A DNA stretch of 64,000 nt, taken from Diabrotica undecimpunctata (Eukaryota; Arthropoda; Insecta; Coleoptera; Chrysomelidae). Numbering within the stretch: position 1 is the first letter of the stretch; each line of letters starts with the position of its first letter. This document shows, piece after piece, positions 34,620 to 46,604 of this stretch. Made by a program: the position numbers and the translations under genes. Under the pieces are notes generated by a model, which was not told where the DNA came from, did no database searches, and was given only the letters and a program-made list of their open reading frames with translations. Location: contig NC_092807.1 in assembly GCF_040954645.1 (NCBI RefSeq), positions 49,049,991-49,113,990 of the forward strand. Direction: 5' to 3'.

Positions 34620-36100
34620 ATCTGTTTTTTCAAAGGTTAAAAACGCGTTTTTTGAATGTGTTTTATTTAATGATAAACATTGGTAAGGTACCCTTTATTT
34701 CAACTAATATCGACAACTATATAATAGGCCACGATTTTCTGGCCCCAATTAATAATATTTTGGCACACAAAATATTAATATCCACATCATGGCATCCTTA
34801 TCTACGTCAACTCAACCTAGTTCTGTACCAGACCAACAACCTCTACAACCTAAAAGTTACTCTTCCGTAACCAGACAACCACTACTAGTGTTTTTCCGTC
34901 AAGAAATCAAGCAATCGTATTTGATGCAATAGGTAACACTAAAATTAAGATTACCTTCACAGTTTAAGTCTAATAATTCGACCAACGAATATTATTTTCT
35001 GTTCAAGGCTATCCAACAAACAGAATATGCATTTACTCACCAAATGAAAAATTGGTCGATGATTTTATTACCAACCACCGAAAATCAACATTAATCAACA
35101 ACTCTTACAGGCATGTCGACTAATCTCCCCCAGCCAACGATTCTAACATATGTCCGTCCATTCCACACTTAATCTTAGAATCTGAACCGCAAGCACTTGG
35201 TGTCAATTTTTTGTCAACCCTATTGTTTTCTACGGATAGGGACTTTAAGTCCTGAATTCCAGCATATATTAAGCTTCAGGCGGCAAACCTACATATCCCC
35301 TTTAACCAACCATACCTTACCCGATTCTTTTGTTATTACTCATGAGGAGATTTCATATAGAATATACTTGTCTTTAGATAACCCGGACTTGCCAAATATG
35401 TAAAAACACCAAGCACTTAGCAAAAAACTGCCCCAGCAAAGGTATCTGTATCAGGCGACACAACTTCTATACCTCACAATATAGAAGCAGGTCAGAACCC
35501 TATTGAAAATAGTAACAATCAGGTGACTAAAAAAGTAACTAGTGCCATCCAACAAAAGTAAACCCAACTGAACGAACAAACTGTGCAACATGAAACACCA
35601 AGTACAAAACTCCTAACTATCAAATAGAAACAGATTAAGTACCACAAAAACGCACAATTTCTGAGCGTTCTACACCATTCTCCTCACCACACCTACACCA
35701 ACTCCTTCATTAGAACACATCTTTGAATTATCATAAAAAAAAGAGAAAAAGACTAAATTAAACTAAGAAAGAAACCAAAAAAGACGCTAGAGGAAATGCT
35801 AAAACCACAGAGAATTATTTAGCGACCAAAAGTCCAATTATCCCTTCAACTATAAACAACTAATAGATTTCTTCAAAAACTGCAAAGGATCTGCGGCCCC
35901 ACTCAGTATTGCAAGAATACATACCATTAAAATTTCTGAAGTCTCAGATCTACTGACAAAAATATACTCTAAACTAAATGACAGAAAAATTAAAAGTAGA
36001 TGTACCCGAATAAGAAATAAAATTCTTCGACAAATTGATCTAAACTTCCATATTGAGGCAGACAGCCATACCTCTATACACAAAATACTTACATAATACA
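34620..36100 (+). pseudogene. LINE ORF1 (gag-like) with zinc knuckle
   Basis: Only patches read. The best is TCQICKNTKHLAKNC near 35385-35430, a CX2CX4HX4C zinc knuckle, followed by a Ser/Pro/Lys-rich tail. Before it, YLRQLNLVLYQTNNLYNLKV and ISPSQRF look like the globular gag region. Multiple stops. Confidence 0.65.
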
Positions 36101-36104
36101 TTCA

Positions 36105-39100
36105 GTAGTTTAATTCAATGGAATCTAAATGGGTATTACACCATTTAGAAATGTTGCAAATACTAATCTCAAAATACAGACCAGTGATTCTATGTTTATA
36201 TGAAACTAATTTTAAAAGCAACACTGTACATAACCTAAAAAACTTTTATTGTTCTTTAAAAATCGACATGCTAAATAGCCAGCGGAGAAGGGAGGAGTAG
36301 CCCATATACATAAAGAACGAGATTAATAGTATATAAATACCGAGACGTAAATATCAAAGACGTAACTACCTTTTCCGTATGCAACATATACATTCACCCC
36401 AACCAAGAACTTAACCATAACGAAATATCTGACTCTTAAATCAAATACCTACTCTACGACTAATTGTCGGAGACTTCAACGCACATAACCCCTTATGATG
36501 TAAAAAAAAATTACGATTTTCGGTAGAAAAGTAGAATCCCTTCTGGAAAAATTCAACCTAAATCTACTTAATGATGGACAAGAGACCCGTTTCGACATAA
36601 CAACGGGTGAAGGTTCTGCCTATTGACTTATCTATATGCGAACCATGAATAACGCATACGCTTTCATGGGATGTATTACTGGAGCCATACGATAGTGATC
36701 ACTATCCTATTATAATTCATAACAAAGAATCATCTACAGCTATACAAGAAGTGAAATGAAATTTAAAAAATGCGATTGGAAGAAATTTCAAAACCATATC
36801 CAACCATAACTTGCATGTCATAAATCAAAACAATAATGTGAATGAAGAAGTAGATTATTACAAAACTGATAATAGATTCAGCAGATAAAAATATTGGGAA
36901 AATAACTTTGCCAGTAAATTCCATCCAGTTCCTTGGTGGAACCATGAATGCAAAAAGCAATAAAACAATCCAAAAAAGCGTTTAATAAATTCAAACGACA
37001 GAAAAATGAACAAAATTCTTTAGAACTCAAACGACTTCGAGCTATAGCCAGATTTACTATCAAAAAATCAAAGCGCTAATCTTGGATAACATACGTTTCC
37101 AACAATTGACAGTTGTACTTCAATGACAACTGTATGGAAAAAAGTAAAAAGAATATCTGATACAAAATTACACAAGTCGATAAATCTGTTAGAGCAAATA
37201 ATGTAATATATAAATCTTAAAAGGAAATATTAAATATACTGCATTAGGTTATGAAAAAAACTCAAGCGATGCAAAACTACTCACCAAATTTCTTAAAGAA
37301 CAAAAGAAATGAAGAAAAATATATCGTAGACTATAAGATCAAAATAACTTTCCAATATTGATGGATGACTTAGAAACGGTAATGGAAAACTGTAAGAAAC
37401 TCGTGCCCTGGGGCCAGATAATATACTCACTATTTTTCTTAAAAACCTCACCTACTCATCTAACAAATACTTACTCAGAATGTGCAACCTAATATTCTCA
37501 AAAATGTATTTCCAGAATCCTGGAGAATTTCAATAATAATTTCTATTTCTAAACAAAGTAAATCAAAATCAAATCCCGAAACATATAGGCCAATATCTCT
37601 TACTTGTAGTATGGGCAAAATGCTAGAGAAAATAATAAATAACAGACTCATGTGGTATCTGAAATCAAAGTGACTTCCGAAAACGACGTTCTACTGTAGA
37701 CAACCTTATTGATATATAATCGGAATACATGAGGCTTTCGCAAATTAAACAACACTAACAACACAATTTCAAGTTAGAATAGATGGCGTATATTCCTCAA
37801 CAAAAAATCAAGAAAATGGTATACCACAGGGCTCGAACCTTAGCACTACTCTGTTTCTTGTAGCTATGAATTCTATTATCGCAAAAGTTAAACATCCTGT
37901 AAAAGCTAGGCTATATGCAGATGTTTTCGTTATACTTTGTAGAGGAAAGAACCTAACAACCATCCATAACCATGTCCAAAAAGCCATAAAACATATTGAA
38001 CAATGGTCATTCACAAGAGGTCTTCAGTTCAATACCCTCAAAACCAAAGCAGTATGTTTATGAAAAGTCACCAAATACAACCGAAGAATTTATATTTAAG
38101 TGGAGGACAGCTCAAATATGTAGACGAAGTTAGATTCCTTCAGTATGATCTTTGACCAAAAACTAACTTGGAAGATACATTTAAAATATTTAAAAAAGAC
38201 ATGTCAGTCGGGAATAAATTTGTTACGATCACTCGCAAACAAAATATGGGGCGCCGACTTTTCTACATTACTTCATATCTAGAAGGCCCTAGTACGTTTC
38301 AAACTGGCCTACGGCTCAATTGTTTACAGCTCCTCAAAAAAAACGCACTTAAAAACAATAGACGTTATTCAAAATATGGGTCTTCTAATTTCCTTAGGAG
38401 CACACCACACAAGTCCAATACAAACCCTATACTGGGAAACTGGAGGATTTCACTCGCGTTTAGAAGACAATATCTAAGTCTTTCTTATGTCGCGACAGTA
38501 TCGTCTAATCAAGATAATCCAGTTATACACAACGTATTCGGTGGCCGCTTCAAAAGTTATTTCCAAACTTCAAATCGAACTGATCACCCTTTCTATTATC
38601 ACGTATATACCTACTTGTTAGCAATGGGTATTCATTTTTCAGACACCTACGATATCTCCTCAATTCAAACCTCTCCTCCTTGGACAATTCGACTTCCCTC
38701 TACCGACACCAGCTTATTGCGCCTAAACAAATCAGAAACGCCAGCAAGTCAAATTAATCAAAAATTTCTTAAAATATTAAGCAAATATGGTAGCTGTTTC
38801 AAAGTTTACATTGATCCCTCTAAAAACAAAGACGAAACTGGGACAGCAATCTACTTATCAGATTTTACAGAAGCTTACAAATTACCTTCATATACAACAA
38901 CGTTCTCTGCTGAACTGTATGCGATACTAAAAGCACTACTTTTAATAGTCAACAAAAATAAAAACAGAAATATTATTATTACAGATTTTCTCAGCTCAAT
39001 CATTACTAAACGCAACTCTACTGTAATCATCCACTACTCCTTCTCATTAAAAAGGAACTAAAACTTGCAGAAATATGAACATTAAAGTTAATTTTATATG

Positions 39101-39590
39101 GGTACAATCACACAATCACATACTGGAATCGAAGGAAACGAGGTTGTAGACAAAATAGCAAAAATGCACCTACTAACCCAAACGCAGAAGAGAATCCGAA
39201 ATCTCTCACACCGACCTGAAAGCATTCTTTAAAGAAAAGATTAATTTAATATGGCAGGACACATGGAAGAACTTCCCAACAAAGCTCTACGAAGTTGATA
39301 TTAATCATCAAAAATTCCCAAAATTTAACAATAGAAGAGAAAAAGTAACCTTCACTCGCCTCCGGATTGGTCATACTCGGTTAACACACGATTACCTACT
39401 AAAACGTGCTGATAAACCTGTGTGTGATATGTGTAAAAGTGTCTTAACGGTAAAACATTGTTTAACATACATATGTATAACATACCATCAACATTAAAGA
39501 GTGCTCTTGGAAAAGACACTGATACTAAAAATATTTTCGCCTTTTTCAAAGACTGCAAAAAAATCTAATATTTTACTTTGTATAGAATAA
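36105..39590 (+). pseudogene. LINE ORF2: endonuclease, RT, RNase H
   Basis: Domains in order: APE endonuclease (QILISKYRPVILCLYETNFK, IVGDFNAHNPL, YDSDHYPIIIHN); RT (FPESWRISIIISISKQSKSK, PETYRPISLTCSMGKMLEKI, IPQGSNLSTTLFLVAMN, ARLYADVFVILC with YADD changed to YADV, FNTLKTKAVCL); then RNase H (FKVYIDPSKNKDETGTAIYL, TFSAELYAILKALL, IIITDFLSS). The catalytic D of the first RNase H motif is kept. The C-terminal zinc region reads VTFTRLRIGHTRLTHDYLL and CDMCKSVLTVKHC. About 38168-39061 is open for 297 codons but includes frame changes. Confidence 0.9.
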
Positions 39591-39732
39591 GGTTTATTTC
39601 TAATTATGTATTGCTATGGTTAATATTCTATTGTTAAGTTCTAACTCTGTATTACAATCCATACACGCTAATAATCATGCGTCGTTGATGAGTCATGTAA
39701 GGAAAAAAAAAAGAAAAAAAAACAAATTTACG

Positions 39733-40050
39733 TTATTCAATATAACATAAGCGTGATATTAGTGCCAGGAGAACTCTATTATTTCAAGATAAATATGTAA
39801 TATTTTGCCAGAAGCAAAATATTACAATACGTTTTTATTTCTCATCTAACCGCCTAAAATTACCATTGTTAAAGTATCAGCATATTAAATCTGGCAGTCA
39901 AGTAACTAAAAAGGAAAGATACGTACATTTAGAATAACATAAAAAGAAAGAATAGTTTCGCGTTTCGTGTTTCATAAGTAGTTAGAGTTATTATAATATT
40001 GGAAAAAAACACATTTTAATTATTTACATTTTTTCGAACAAACAATTAGT
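39733..40050. other. AT-rich spacer
   Basis: Lies between the LINE target duplication and the left arm of the THAP-transposase block. Nothing recognised. Confidence 0.4.
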
Positions 40051-40053
40051 ACA

Positions 40054-40430
40054 TCGATTGACTACCTAAGTCTGACGTCACAATGGGCGGGGATTAGAAG
40101 ACCTTTCCAAACAAATCTGTTTTACATCTATTTCTCCCATAAGAAGTTGGAAATGTTGATTTTTTTAATATTTGAAAGCATAAATAAGGACTTTTGGTTC
40201 TGAACATTTATTCTGTGCTATTGATTTCATTTGTTGTTCGTGAATTTGTGAGGTAAGAATATCGAAGCATTAAGATATTTTCTGTCAAAGTTGAAATTTT
40301 AAGGTTATATTAGGTTTGATAAAAACTTTAACTATTTTTTTATTTATTTCAAGGTAATTTGTTGTTGTTTTTATCAGGGTTATTTTAATGGAAATCAATA
40401 AATCATTGAAATTAGTTATGAAGTTGAAAA
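40054..40430 (+). repeat. Left arm with leader exon and splice donor
   Basis: Matches the reverse complement of 51395-51760 at roughly 85% by eye. Shared blocks: GACGTCACAATGGG / AACGTCACAATGGG, CCTTTCCAAACAAATCTGTT, TTTCTCCCATAAGAAGTTGG, ATAAATAAGGACTTT, and TTGTTGTTCGTGAATTTGTG followed by AGGTAAGAAT. The last looks like a splice donor, GTGAG|GTAAGA, in both arms, so each arm probably supplies promoter and first exon for the gene it faces. Confidence 0.85.
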
Positions 40431-41347
40431 ATATTTAAATTAATATTTTATTCTTTTTAGGTGTCAGTGATTTTATCCTGTAAAAGACTAAAGATATTCG
40501 TTTTCTCCTAGTTTCAGTAGTGAATAAGGACTTTTAGTTGTAATATAACATTCTGTGGAAACATTTCTATCAAATTGCTATAGTGAGTGTGTAAAAAATT
40601 TAATATACCAAATTCAAGTACAATTAATATCTTGCGCATGATTCTTTGATGCTACTAGCTGTGTAATATAGTTTAATTGATTTTAAATATTTTCTTGTTT
40701 ATTTCTTTTTATGTATGTTATTTGTAAACTTGATGATATGTGATAAATTACGGTTTTAAAATTGTACATATTGTATAGGCAATCTCGTTTCATATTGCAG
40801 CGCCATCGCGTATTTAACTCGAACCTTTCAAATAGACGTTAATACATAACCTTACATTTCCGTGCTTAAAATCGTGTTAGTTTTTATTGAGTTATGGCAA
40901 AAAAATCAAATTATTATTGTTGTGTGCATCAATGTGATTCTTGGATAAAGCGTGATAGTAATTTATCGTTTCATTTTTTTTTGCTAAAAAGGATAAACAA
41001 GAGAGAGTTTTATTAAATGGCAATTTAGTTAACAAACGAAACGTATGGAAATATCTTCTAAAAATGGGAAAATACCCTAGTCCTTATATGAGTATGAAAG
41101 TGTGCAGTTTGTACTTTAATAATGGAAATTACTTTAAGGGCATGTTTATGTATTATATAAAGTAGCTATTATTTAATAGTTAAATATTTATGTTTTAGGA
41201 GAAAACTTGTCTAAACTGAGAAGATTGAAAAGATGTGCTATACCCACTTGTAAGTTACCAAAAGTCAACATATTGTCAAAAGAATTCCCCACTAACTCTA
41301 CTCGCGTTGAACGTTCTAAATACCGCACAAAACAAAAAGTGAACCCA

Positions 41348-43489
41348 ACACCATTCCAGAAGCTCAATTCGGTTTCAGAAGCGAACACTCCTGTGAATTA
41401 CAGGTATTAAGACTCACAGAATTCATAACTAAAGGATTTAATGAAAAAGCATACACAGCAACCGCATTTCTGGACGTCAGTAAAGCATTTGACAGAGTCT
41501 GGCACAAGGGACTCATTTACAAAATGAATTCACTGGGATACAGCGAGGCGATGACATGTCTCCTTGCGTCATACCTTGCTAACAGAAGGTTCCGGATTCG
41601 TATAGGGGCAACCCTGTCTGAAGTCGGAGCCCTGGAAGCAGGTGTGCCTCAGGGTGCTGTGCTATCACCATACCTGTATACCATCTATACGGCCGACACG
41701 CCAACAGAACCCGGATCTCTGTTAAGTCTTGACGCAGACGACACATCAATAGCAGTTAGCTGGAGAAACCCGGATCATGCAGCTAATCATCTGCAAAGAG
41801 CACTAAATAGATTTCAACGATGGTGCATAAAATGGAAAATAGCCTTAAACCCAGACAAAACTCAGGCTGTAATGTTTAGTCACAGAAGAAGTGTACCAAA
41901 CCGTGAAATCACGATAGACAACACTCCAGTAGAATAGACCAACCAGGCAAGATACTTAGGAGTGTTACTCGACAAAAAGCTTACATTCACGGAACATATC
42001 AATCAACAGATATACAAAGCCAAAGCGCTGAAAAGTCAGCTCTCAACGCTCATAGGCAGAAGAAGCAAACTAAGATTTAAAACTAAAATCAGGGTTGCAA
42101 ACAGCATTATCATGCCAGTCTTAACGAACGCCTCAGCAGCATGGAAACATACCTGCAAGTCGAACAGAATGAAGATTCAGAGATCTCAGAATCAAATCAT
42201 ACGAGACGCCTTAAAAATACCAAAATACGTACCTCTAAGGTACGTATTCAGAGACTCAGGAAAAATTAGGATCTTACGGACGCTAGATGAAAGAGCATAT
42301 GATATATTTAATGGACTAACAAACCACCCTAGTAGAATGCTAAGAGAGCTGACGAACTACAACGAAAACATCAGGACGGTACACAGAAGACCAAAGCAGC
42401 AAATAGCAAGATATAGGGAGATCCCAAACGAATAACAAAGGATGTAATGGTGCATAGTCGTCAAAACCTCAGGATGAAGAAAGATAGGATACCGACCAAA
42501 AAAATCATCTCTGGCGAGAGAGTACGCTTTTTCTTTTAGGTTTTTAGGTTTTTAGGTAGATATAAGTCCAATATACACCGGGGTGAGTGAGAGCAGTATA
42601 CACTTGGGAATGCTCACCCCAACACACGCACACAAATAGGATTAAGGAAAAAAAGGAAAGAATTGTTGCCCAGGCATATTATAGTTCCGAAGCTCCAAGG
42701 AAGTCCACAAGAAACAAAACAAAAATAAAAACAAAAAAAAAACAAAAAAAAACAAAAAAACGGTCTCTCTATCTAAATCACTTTGGATTCATTAAATACT
42801 TAAATCTTTTTCACTCTACATTTTTGTAACTTCACTTTCATCATAGACCAAATATGGAGAGCCCATCTGGCTCTACATATACCGTTTCAACGGACTAGGC
42901 CCTTAAGGCAGATCAGGTGAATACTGATATTCTCGCGAAATCCGAGCACTGAGGTCTTGTGCGGCATACAAGGGCTCAGTGGCTGGACCCTACTCGGGTG
43001 CTCGGCCGGCGAGGAGAACAAAATTTATTTTGCCAAATCGGCGGCCGAGTGACCGAGCACACACTATTTTCCGAACATAGAGTCGTCAGCCAAGGCTGGG
43101 GGCTCTATGGTCGGAACACACGCTTTTTTCTTTTGTTTTAGGGACTCAAGTCCCGAAGTCATGATATAGTAACTTCAATAGAGTCAGTAATGTAAATAGG
43201 GAGAAAAGCCTAGATGTGGCTACCCCTACAGTTAGGTGGCATAACCACAGTCAATAAAAACAGAAGGTGTTCCATTACCCAGGACACCTTAAGTAACTTT
43301 CAGATCATAAGCCTCCTCACGTAAGTCACACGATGAGGAGGGGTGGAGGAAAAACCTGGGGGTCAGATAGGTACCACTTCGACTAGCGAAGTGTGACCGG
43401 TTTGATCTTCGGACATGTGGATCCCATTCTTAGATTCGTATACACATGTTCCTAGGGGCAGGGTTGATCACTGCTTGTGTGTGTGCGTG
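41348..43489 (+). mobile_element. 5'-truncated Jockey LINE insertion
   Basis: A perfect 12-bp duplication AAAGTGAACCCA (41336-41347 and 43490-43501) brackets 2142 bp. The insertion begins inside the RT domain. After the RT stop there is about 1 kb of non-coding sequence with an A-rich stretch near 42713-42763 and a terminal GTGTGTGTGCGTG just before the duplication rather than a poly(A). Confidence 0.9.
41353..42435 (+). pseudogene. Jockey reverse transcriptase, C-terminal two thirds
   Basis: Reads FGFRSEHSCELQVLRLTEFI, motif A ATAFLDVSKAFDRVWHKGL, motif B AGVPQGAVLSPYLYTIY, motif C LLSLDADDTSIAV (the Y of YADD is D), KWKIALNPDKTQAVMFS, then after one stop ARYLGVLLDKKLTFTEHI, FKTKIRVANSIIMPVL and QNQIIRDALKIPKY. 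It ends at a stop after IARYREIPNE. Only one in-frame stop (41936) and one codon change at the active site, so the copy is relatively young. Jockey clade by these signature strings. Confidence 0.9.
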
Positions 43490-44484
43490 AAAGTGAACCC
43501 AGAATGTGATCCTGAGCAACCGAGTATTCCAGATGTTGATGTTTACAATATAACAAAATGAGCCATAAGAGGAAGAAATTTTATGTGTTGATGCACTATC
43601 GCAATTAAGCGATGTAACAGTAAAGTCTTTTAAAGACTTTTAAGTTTAACTCGACACTCCAAAAGTGGTTACGTTATCAGATATAATAACGTCAGATACC
43701 ATGTTATGCAGTTTTACAGAATTGCAGAATTTCCAATAACTGAATGATATAGTGTCAGCAGTTAATTTTTCTAACATTTGTAAAATTGAAGTTGGATGTA
43801 AGTTATGCTGTTTTATCACCATTGTTTGGTATTACTCAAGGTTTGTGTAACACTTATATTACACAAATGATATTTATACTGGCATAAGTGCTTCAATGTG
43901 CTATATATATATATGCCTTCAAGTGCAGAATTACAAAAGAATGTGCCCATTTGTTTTATTAATTTTGCAGATACCGAAATAATTCTGAATTGCACAGAAA
44001 TAAAAGTGTATAAACCAAAGTGCTTGTGTTGCCGAATACATTTCTATTCTCAGTATAAAGGATCCGAAACCATAAAATTTATGACAGGAGTATCCCCTTC
44101 AGAAGTAATCACTTTTGTAAGTAGACCATATGGTGGTCGTGCATCAGACATAATTATCTTTGAAGAAAGTCGTGTAATCGAACAAATTAAGCCATGCTCT
44201 GGCAATTATGGCGGATAAAGGATTTCTAATTGATGATTGATTTTTAGAAAAACGAAAACAACTATTTCGTGAAGAAGCAATTCAAAACTCAAACATTACA
44301 GCGGCTAGAGTTCACATTGATCGAACAAATCAGCGAATAAAATTATTTAAAATTTTGAGTAATTTACTTCATACTAATTTTATACCATACATACAAAATA
44401 TCTTTATTATTATCTGTGCTGTGACTAACTTGTCTTCGCCAATATTGGCAGATAATAAATTTTTACAATAATAAATATGTTTCT

Positions 44485-45260
44485 TTATTTTGACATGCAT
44501 ATGGAATGTAACATATATTTGAAATATTTAGTTTTAACATTAAAAAGAAATTTCTTGGCAAAATCATCATTATAAGGTACATTTAAAATTACCATACTGG
44601 CATCATATTGACAATAAATTAAAAAATAACATTCTTTTATATTTAACATTGAAATCCCACACTAAATTTGTTTATAATACATGTGACGTTCCTTTAATTC
44701 GTATATGTTATTTTCATTCTTTTTCAGGTAATTTAATGTTTTTAGAACGTCAAAGACTGATTTTGTAGCACCTACAAAAAAGAATAATGATGAAACGGTT
44801 GAAAGTGTGAGTCCATAAATGTAATGGTTAGGTAAAGAAAGGGGGCCTTCTTTTCACTGGAGATTGTGGTTATTGGTTTGGCCCATTTATCCTTATAACA
44901 AGAAATTTATGGTATTTCCTTAGAGACCAAGCTCATTGTAAATATATTTGGGATAGCTCTTCTGAGCATTCTATCTTATGAACACTTACTATATTATTTT
45001 GTATGTTTTTAAGCAAAGAGCATAAATTACAATGCAGTCTTGCTTTTCTGTACGTAATTTACCACACATAATTATGTGACCTGCTCGAAAGACTTTCTCA
45101 CCTTCATAAACTCTTCCATAATTTTCATTTCGTCCTAGGTAATTAAAATATTCAACTACAGAATTTTTTTTTTTTTCATTTTGATCCATAATGTCCATAA
45201 TACTAAAAATTTTAGCGTAGAAACCGAAATAAGCTTTAGTAACAAAACACAACAAACGTT
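44485..45260 (-). pseudogene. YqaJ-type nuclease-like protein, internal part lost
   Basis: The N-terminal part (45255-44989) reads SVVEYFNYLGRNENYGRVYE, then GEKVFRAGHIIMCGKLRTEK and CIVIYALCLKT, the region before the SWIM zinc finger in ISL2EU-type YqaJ proteins. About 44770-44485 gives the C-terminal part: ENNIYELKERHMYYKQIQCG, ISMLNIKECYFLIYCQY, and DDFAKKFLFNVKTKYFKYML. The SWIM finger and most of the nuclease core, including the usual acidic/Lys site, are missing between. Its stop is 13 bp from the stop of transposase A, so the two genes lie tail to tail as expected of an ISL2EU-type pair. Confidence 0.65.
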
Positions 45261-45457
45261 TTTTCGATATAGATAAATCTAAGTTCGATATAGATAGTTA
45301 TGCACAACTCCACCAGATAGAGTTTTGGTTAGGAGGAATCGTCTATAATATTAAAATATTGTTTTTAGATTGGACAATTTCTCGTTGACAAATAAATAAG
45401 TAGCATTGAGTAAGGTGTCATTGTCACAAGACATAGGTATATTTTGTATATTTTTTG

Positions 45458-46599
45458 ACGTGACAACGTCTTAAATTAGGTTGTGGCTCGGAGTCATTTA
45501 AGAAAAAGTGTAACGCCCGCTCACGTCTGTTACAGTGAGTCGCCGAACGAGAGAGAGGCCCGCCGGACCGGCGAATGCCTTGCGTCTCTCTCCCACTCAA
45601 ACATGATCGGTCCGCTGCGCGCGGCACTAGAGAATTAGGCGCGTTGAATCGCTAAAGTTAAAAATCGTTGAAAGTATCGTCAGCTGTGTCTGTAGTGAAA
45701 ATGTGGAGTGCTTAGATTCGTCATTTACAACAACTACAACAATAAAGGTAAATAATTGTACACTAATATTTCATTATCGTAAGCTATGATTGATTGATTA
45801 ATTGTTAGATTGACACAAAAGTTGAGAAACTGAGTTTATAGGTTATGTCATACTATTGACAAATGTTGATAGTGTTAATTAAATTATTAGTTTAAATCAC
45901 TCTGCAATCAATCGTAATTCAGTCGATTGAGAAGAAACAGCGCGTATTGCTAGTCAAACATTTAAAATAACAAATTATAACTTCTAACCTGTCAAAACAG
46001 GCGACCAAACAAACGAACTAAACCGACCAATCACCACGCGCGGAGTTAGAATTTAACTGTGTTTAGCAAGAATTTCAAATTCCAATTTTAGTAAATGTTT
46101 TAATTTTCAACTTTACCATTTACATTTACAAATTTTAATTAATTTCAAATTTATTTAGCAAAAATTTGAACCTTCGATCTGAATAAGTGTTTTGATTTTC
46201 AAATTGATTCTTTAAAATTAAAAATATTAAAATATATATAATCAGAAGTGAACGTCACATAACATTATCTGTACTTATTATTATTTAATATGTAGGCAAA
46301 TACATGTGACCATACTTGGTAGACACAATTGGAAATAGTAATTTTTTATAACTGAAAAAATAAATATATAAAATACTGGTAGCAAACAATAACTTCAATG
46401 ATCGATATCTCCGCAACTAATTGATATATCGAAAAAATTTTCAAATAAATTTTGTAGAAAATAATAAGATCAATAATATAATATAAAATAAATAATATAT
46501 AAAATAATATATAAAAATATAATATATAAAATATAAATAATATATAAAATAATAATATAATAATATATAAAATAATATATAAAAAAGACGTTGTCACGT
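45458..46599. mobile_element. ~1.1-kb element with ACGTGACAACGTCTT ends
   Basis: 15-bp inverted ends ACGTGACAACGTCTT at 45458-45472 and 46585-46599. Just inside the left end is a GC-rich stretch (about 45510-45640), a marked contrast to the window. It is followed by TCGTCAGCTGTGTCTGTAGT and ACAATAAAG|GTAAATAA, which resemble a transcription start and splice donor. No protein is readable. The right third is an AT-rich repeat. Superfamily unknown. Confidence 0.55.
46437..46585. repeat. AATAATATATAAA low-complexity repeat
   Basis: Irregular units of AATATATAAAAT fill this stretch up to the right end of the element at 45458-46599. Confidence 0.9.
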
Positions 46600-46604
46600 A
46601 AAAT

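Larger units (their letters stand above)
34564..39719 (+). mobile_element. Full-length but dead LINE with RNase H (I/Jockey-like)
   Basis: Flanked by a perfect 13-bp duplication AAACAAATTTACG (34551-34563 and 39720-39732), with an A-rich tail before the second copy. The length, 5156 bp, and the presence of gag, endonuclease, RT and RNase H indicate a complete insertion. It is inactivated by many point changes. Complete ends are unusual here, where all other LINE copies are truncated. Confidence 0.9.
40893..44471 (+). pseudogene. Transposase A: THAP + DDE_Tnp_4, split by Jockey
   Basis: The N-terminus MAKKSNYYCCVHQCDSW starts a C2CH THAP zinc finger. After a frameshift it continues KRNVWKYLLKMGKY and VCSLYFNNGNYF, where the final zinc His is Tyr. 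A linker is cut by the Jockey insertion; KYRTKQKVNP joins ECDPEQPSIPDVDVY across it. Then VVTLSDIITSDTMLCSFTEL, an HTH segment ending GLCNTYITQMIFILASVLQ, and the DDE_Tnp_4 core: IILNCTEI (D to N), FYSQYKGSETIKFMTGVSPS, ITFVSRPYGGRASD, MADKGFLIDD (D kept) and ARVHIDRTNQRIKLFKIL (E to D). Two of three catalytic residues are changed. Stop at 44469-44471. Confidence 0.85.

Noticed and set aside
46346..46597. Minus-strand frame of 83 codons rich in Ile, Tyr and Phe
   Set aside because: It is a translation of the AATATATAAA repeat.
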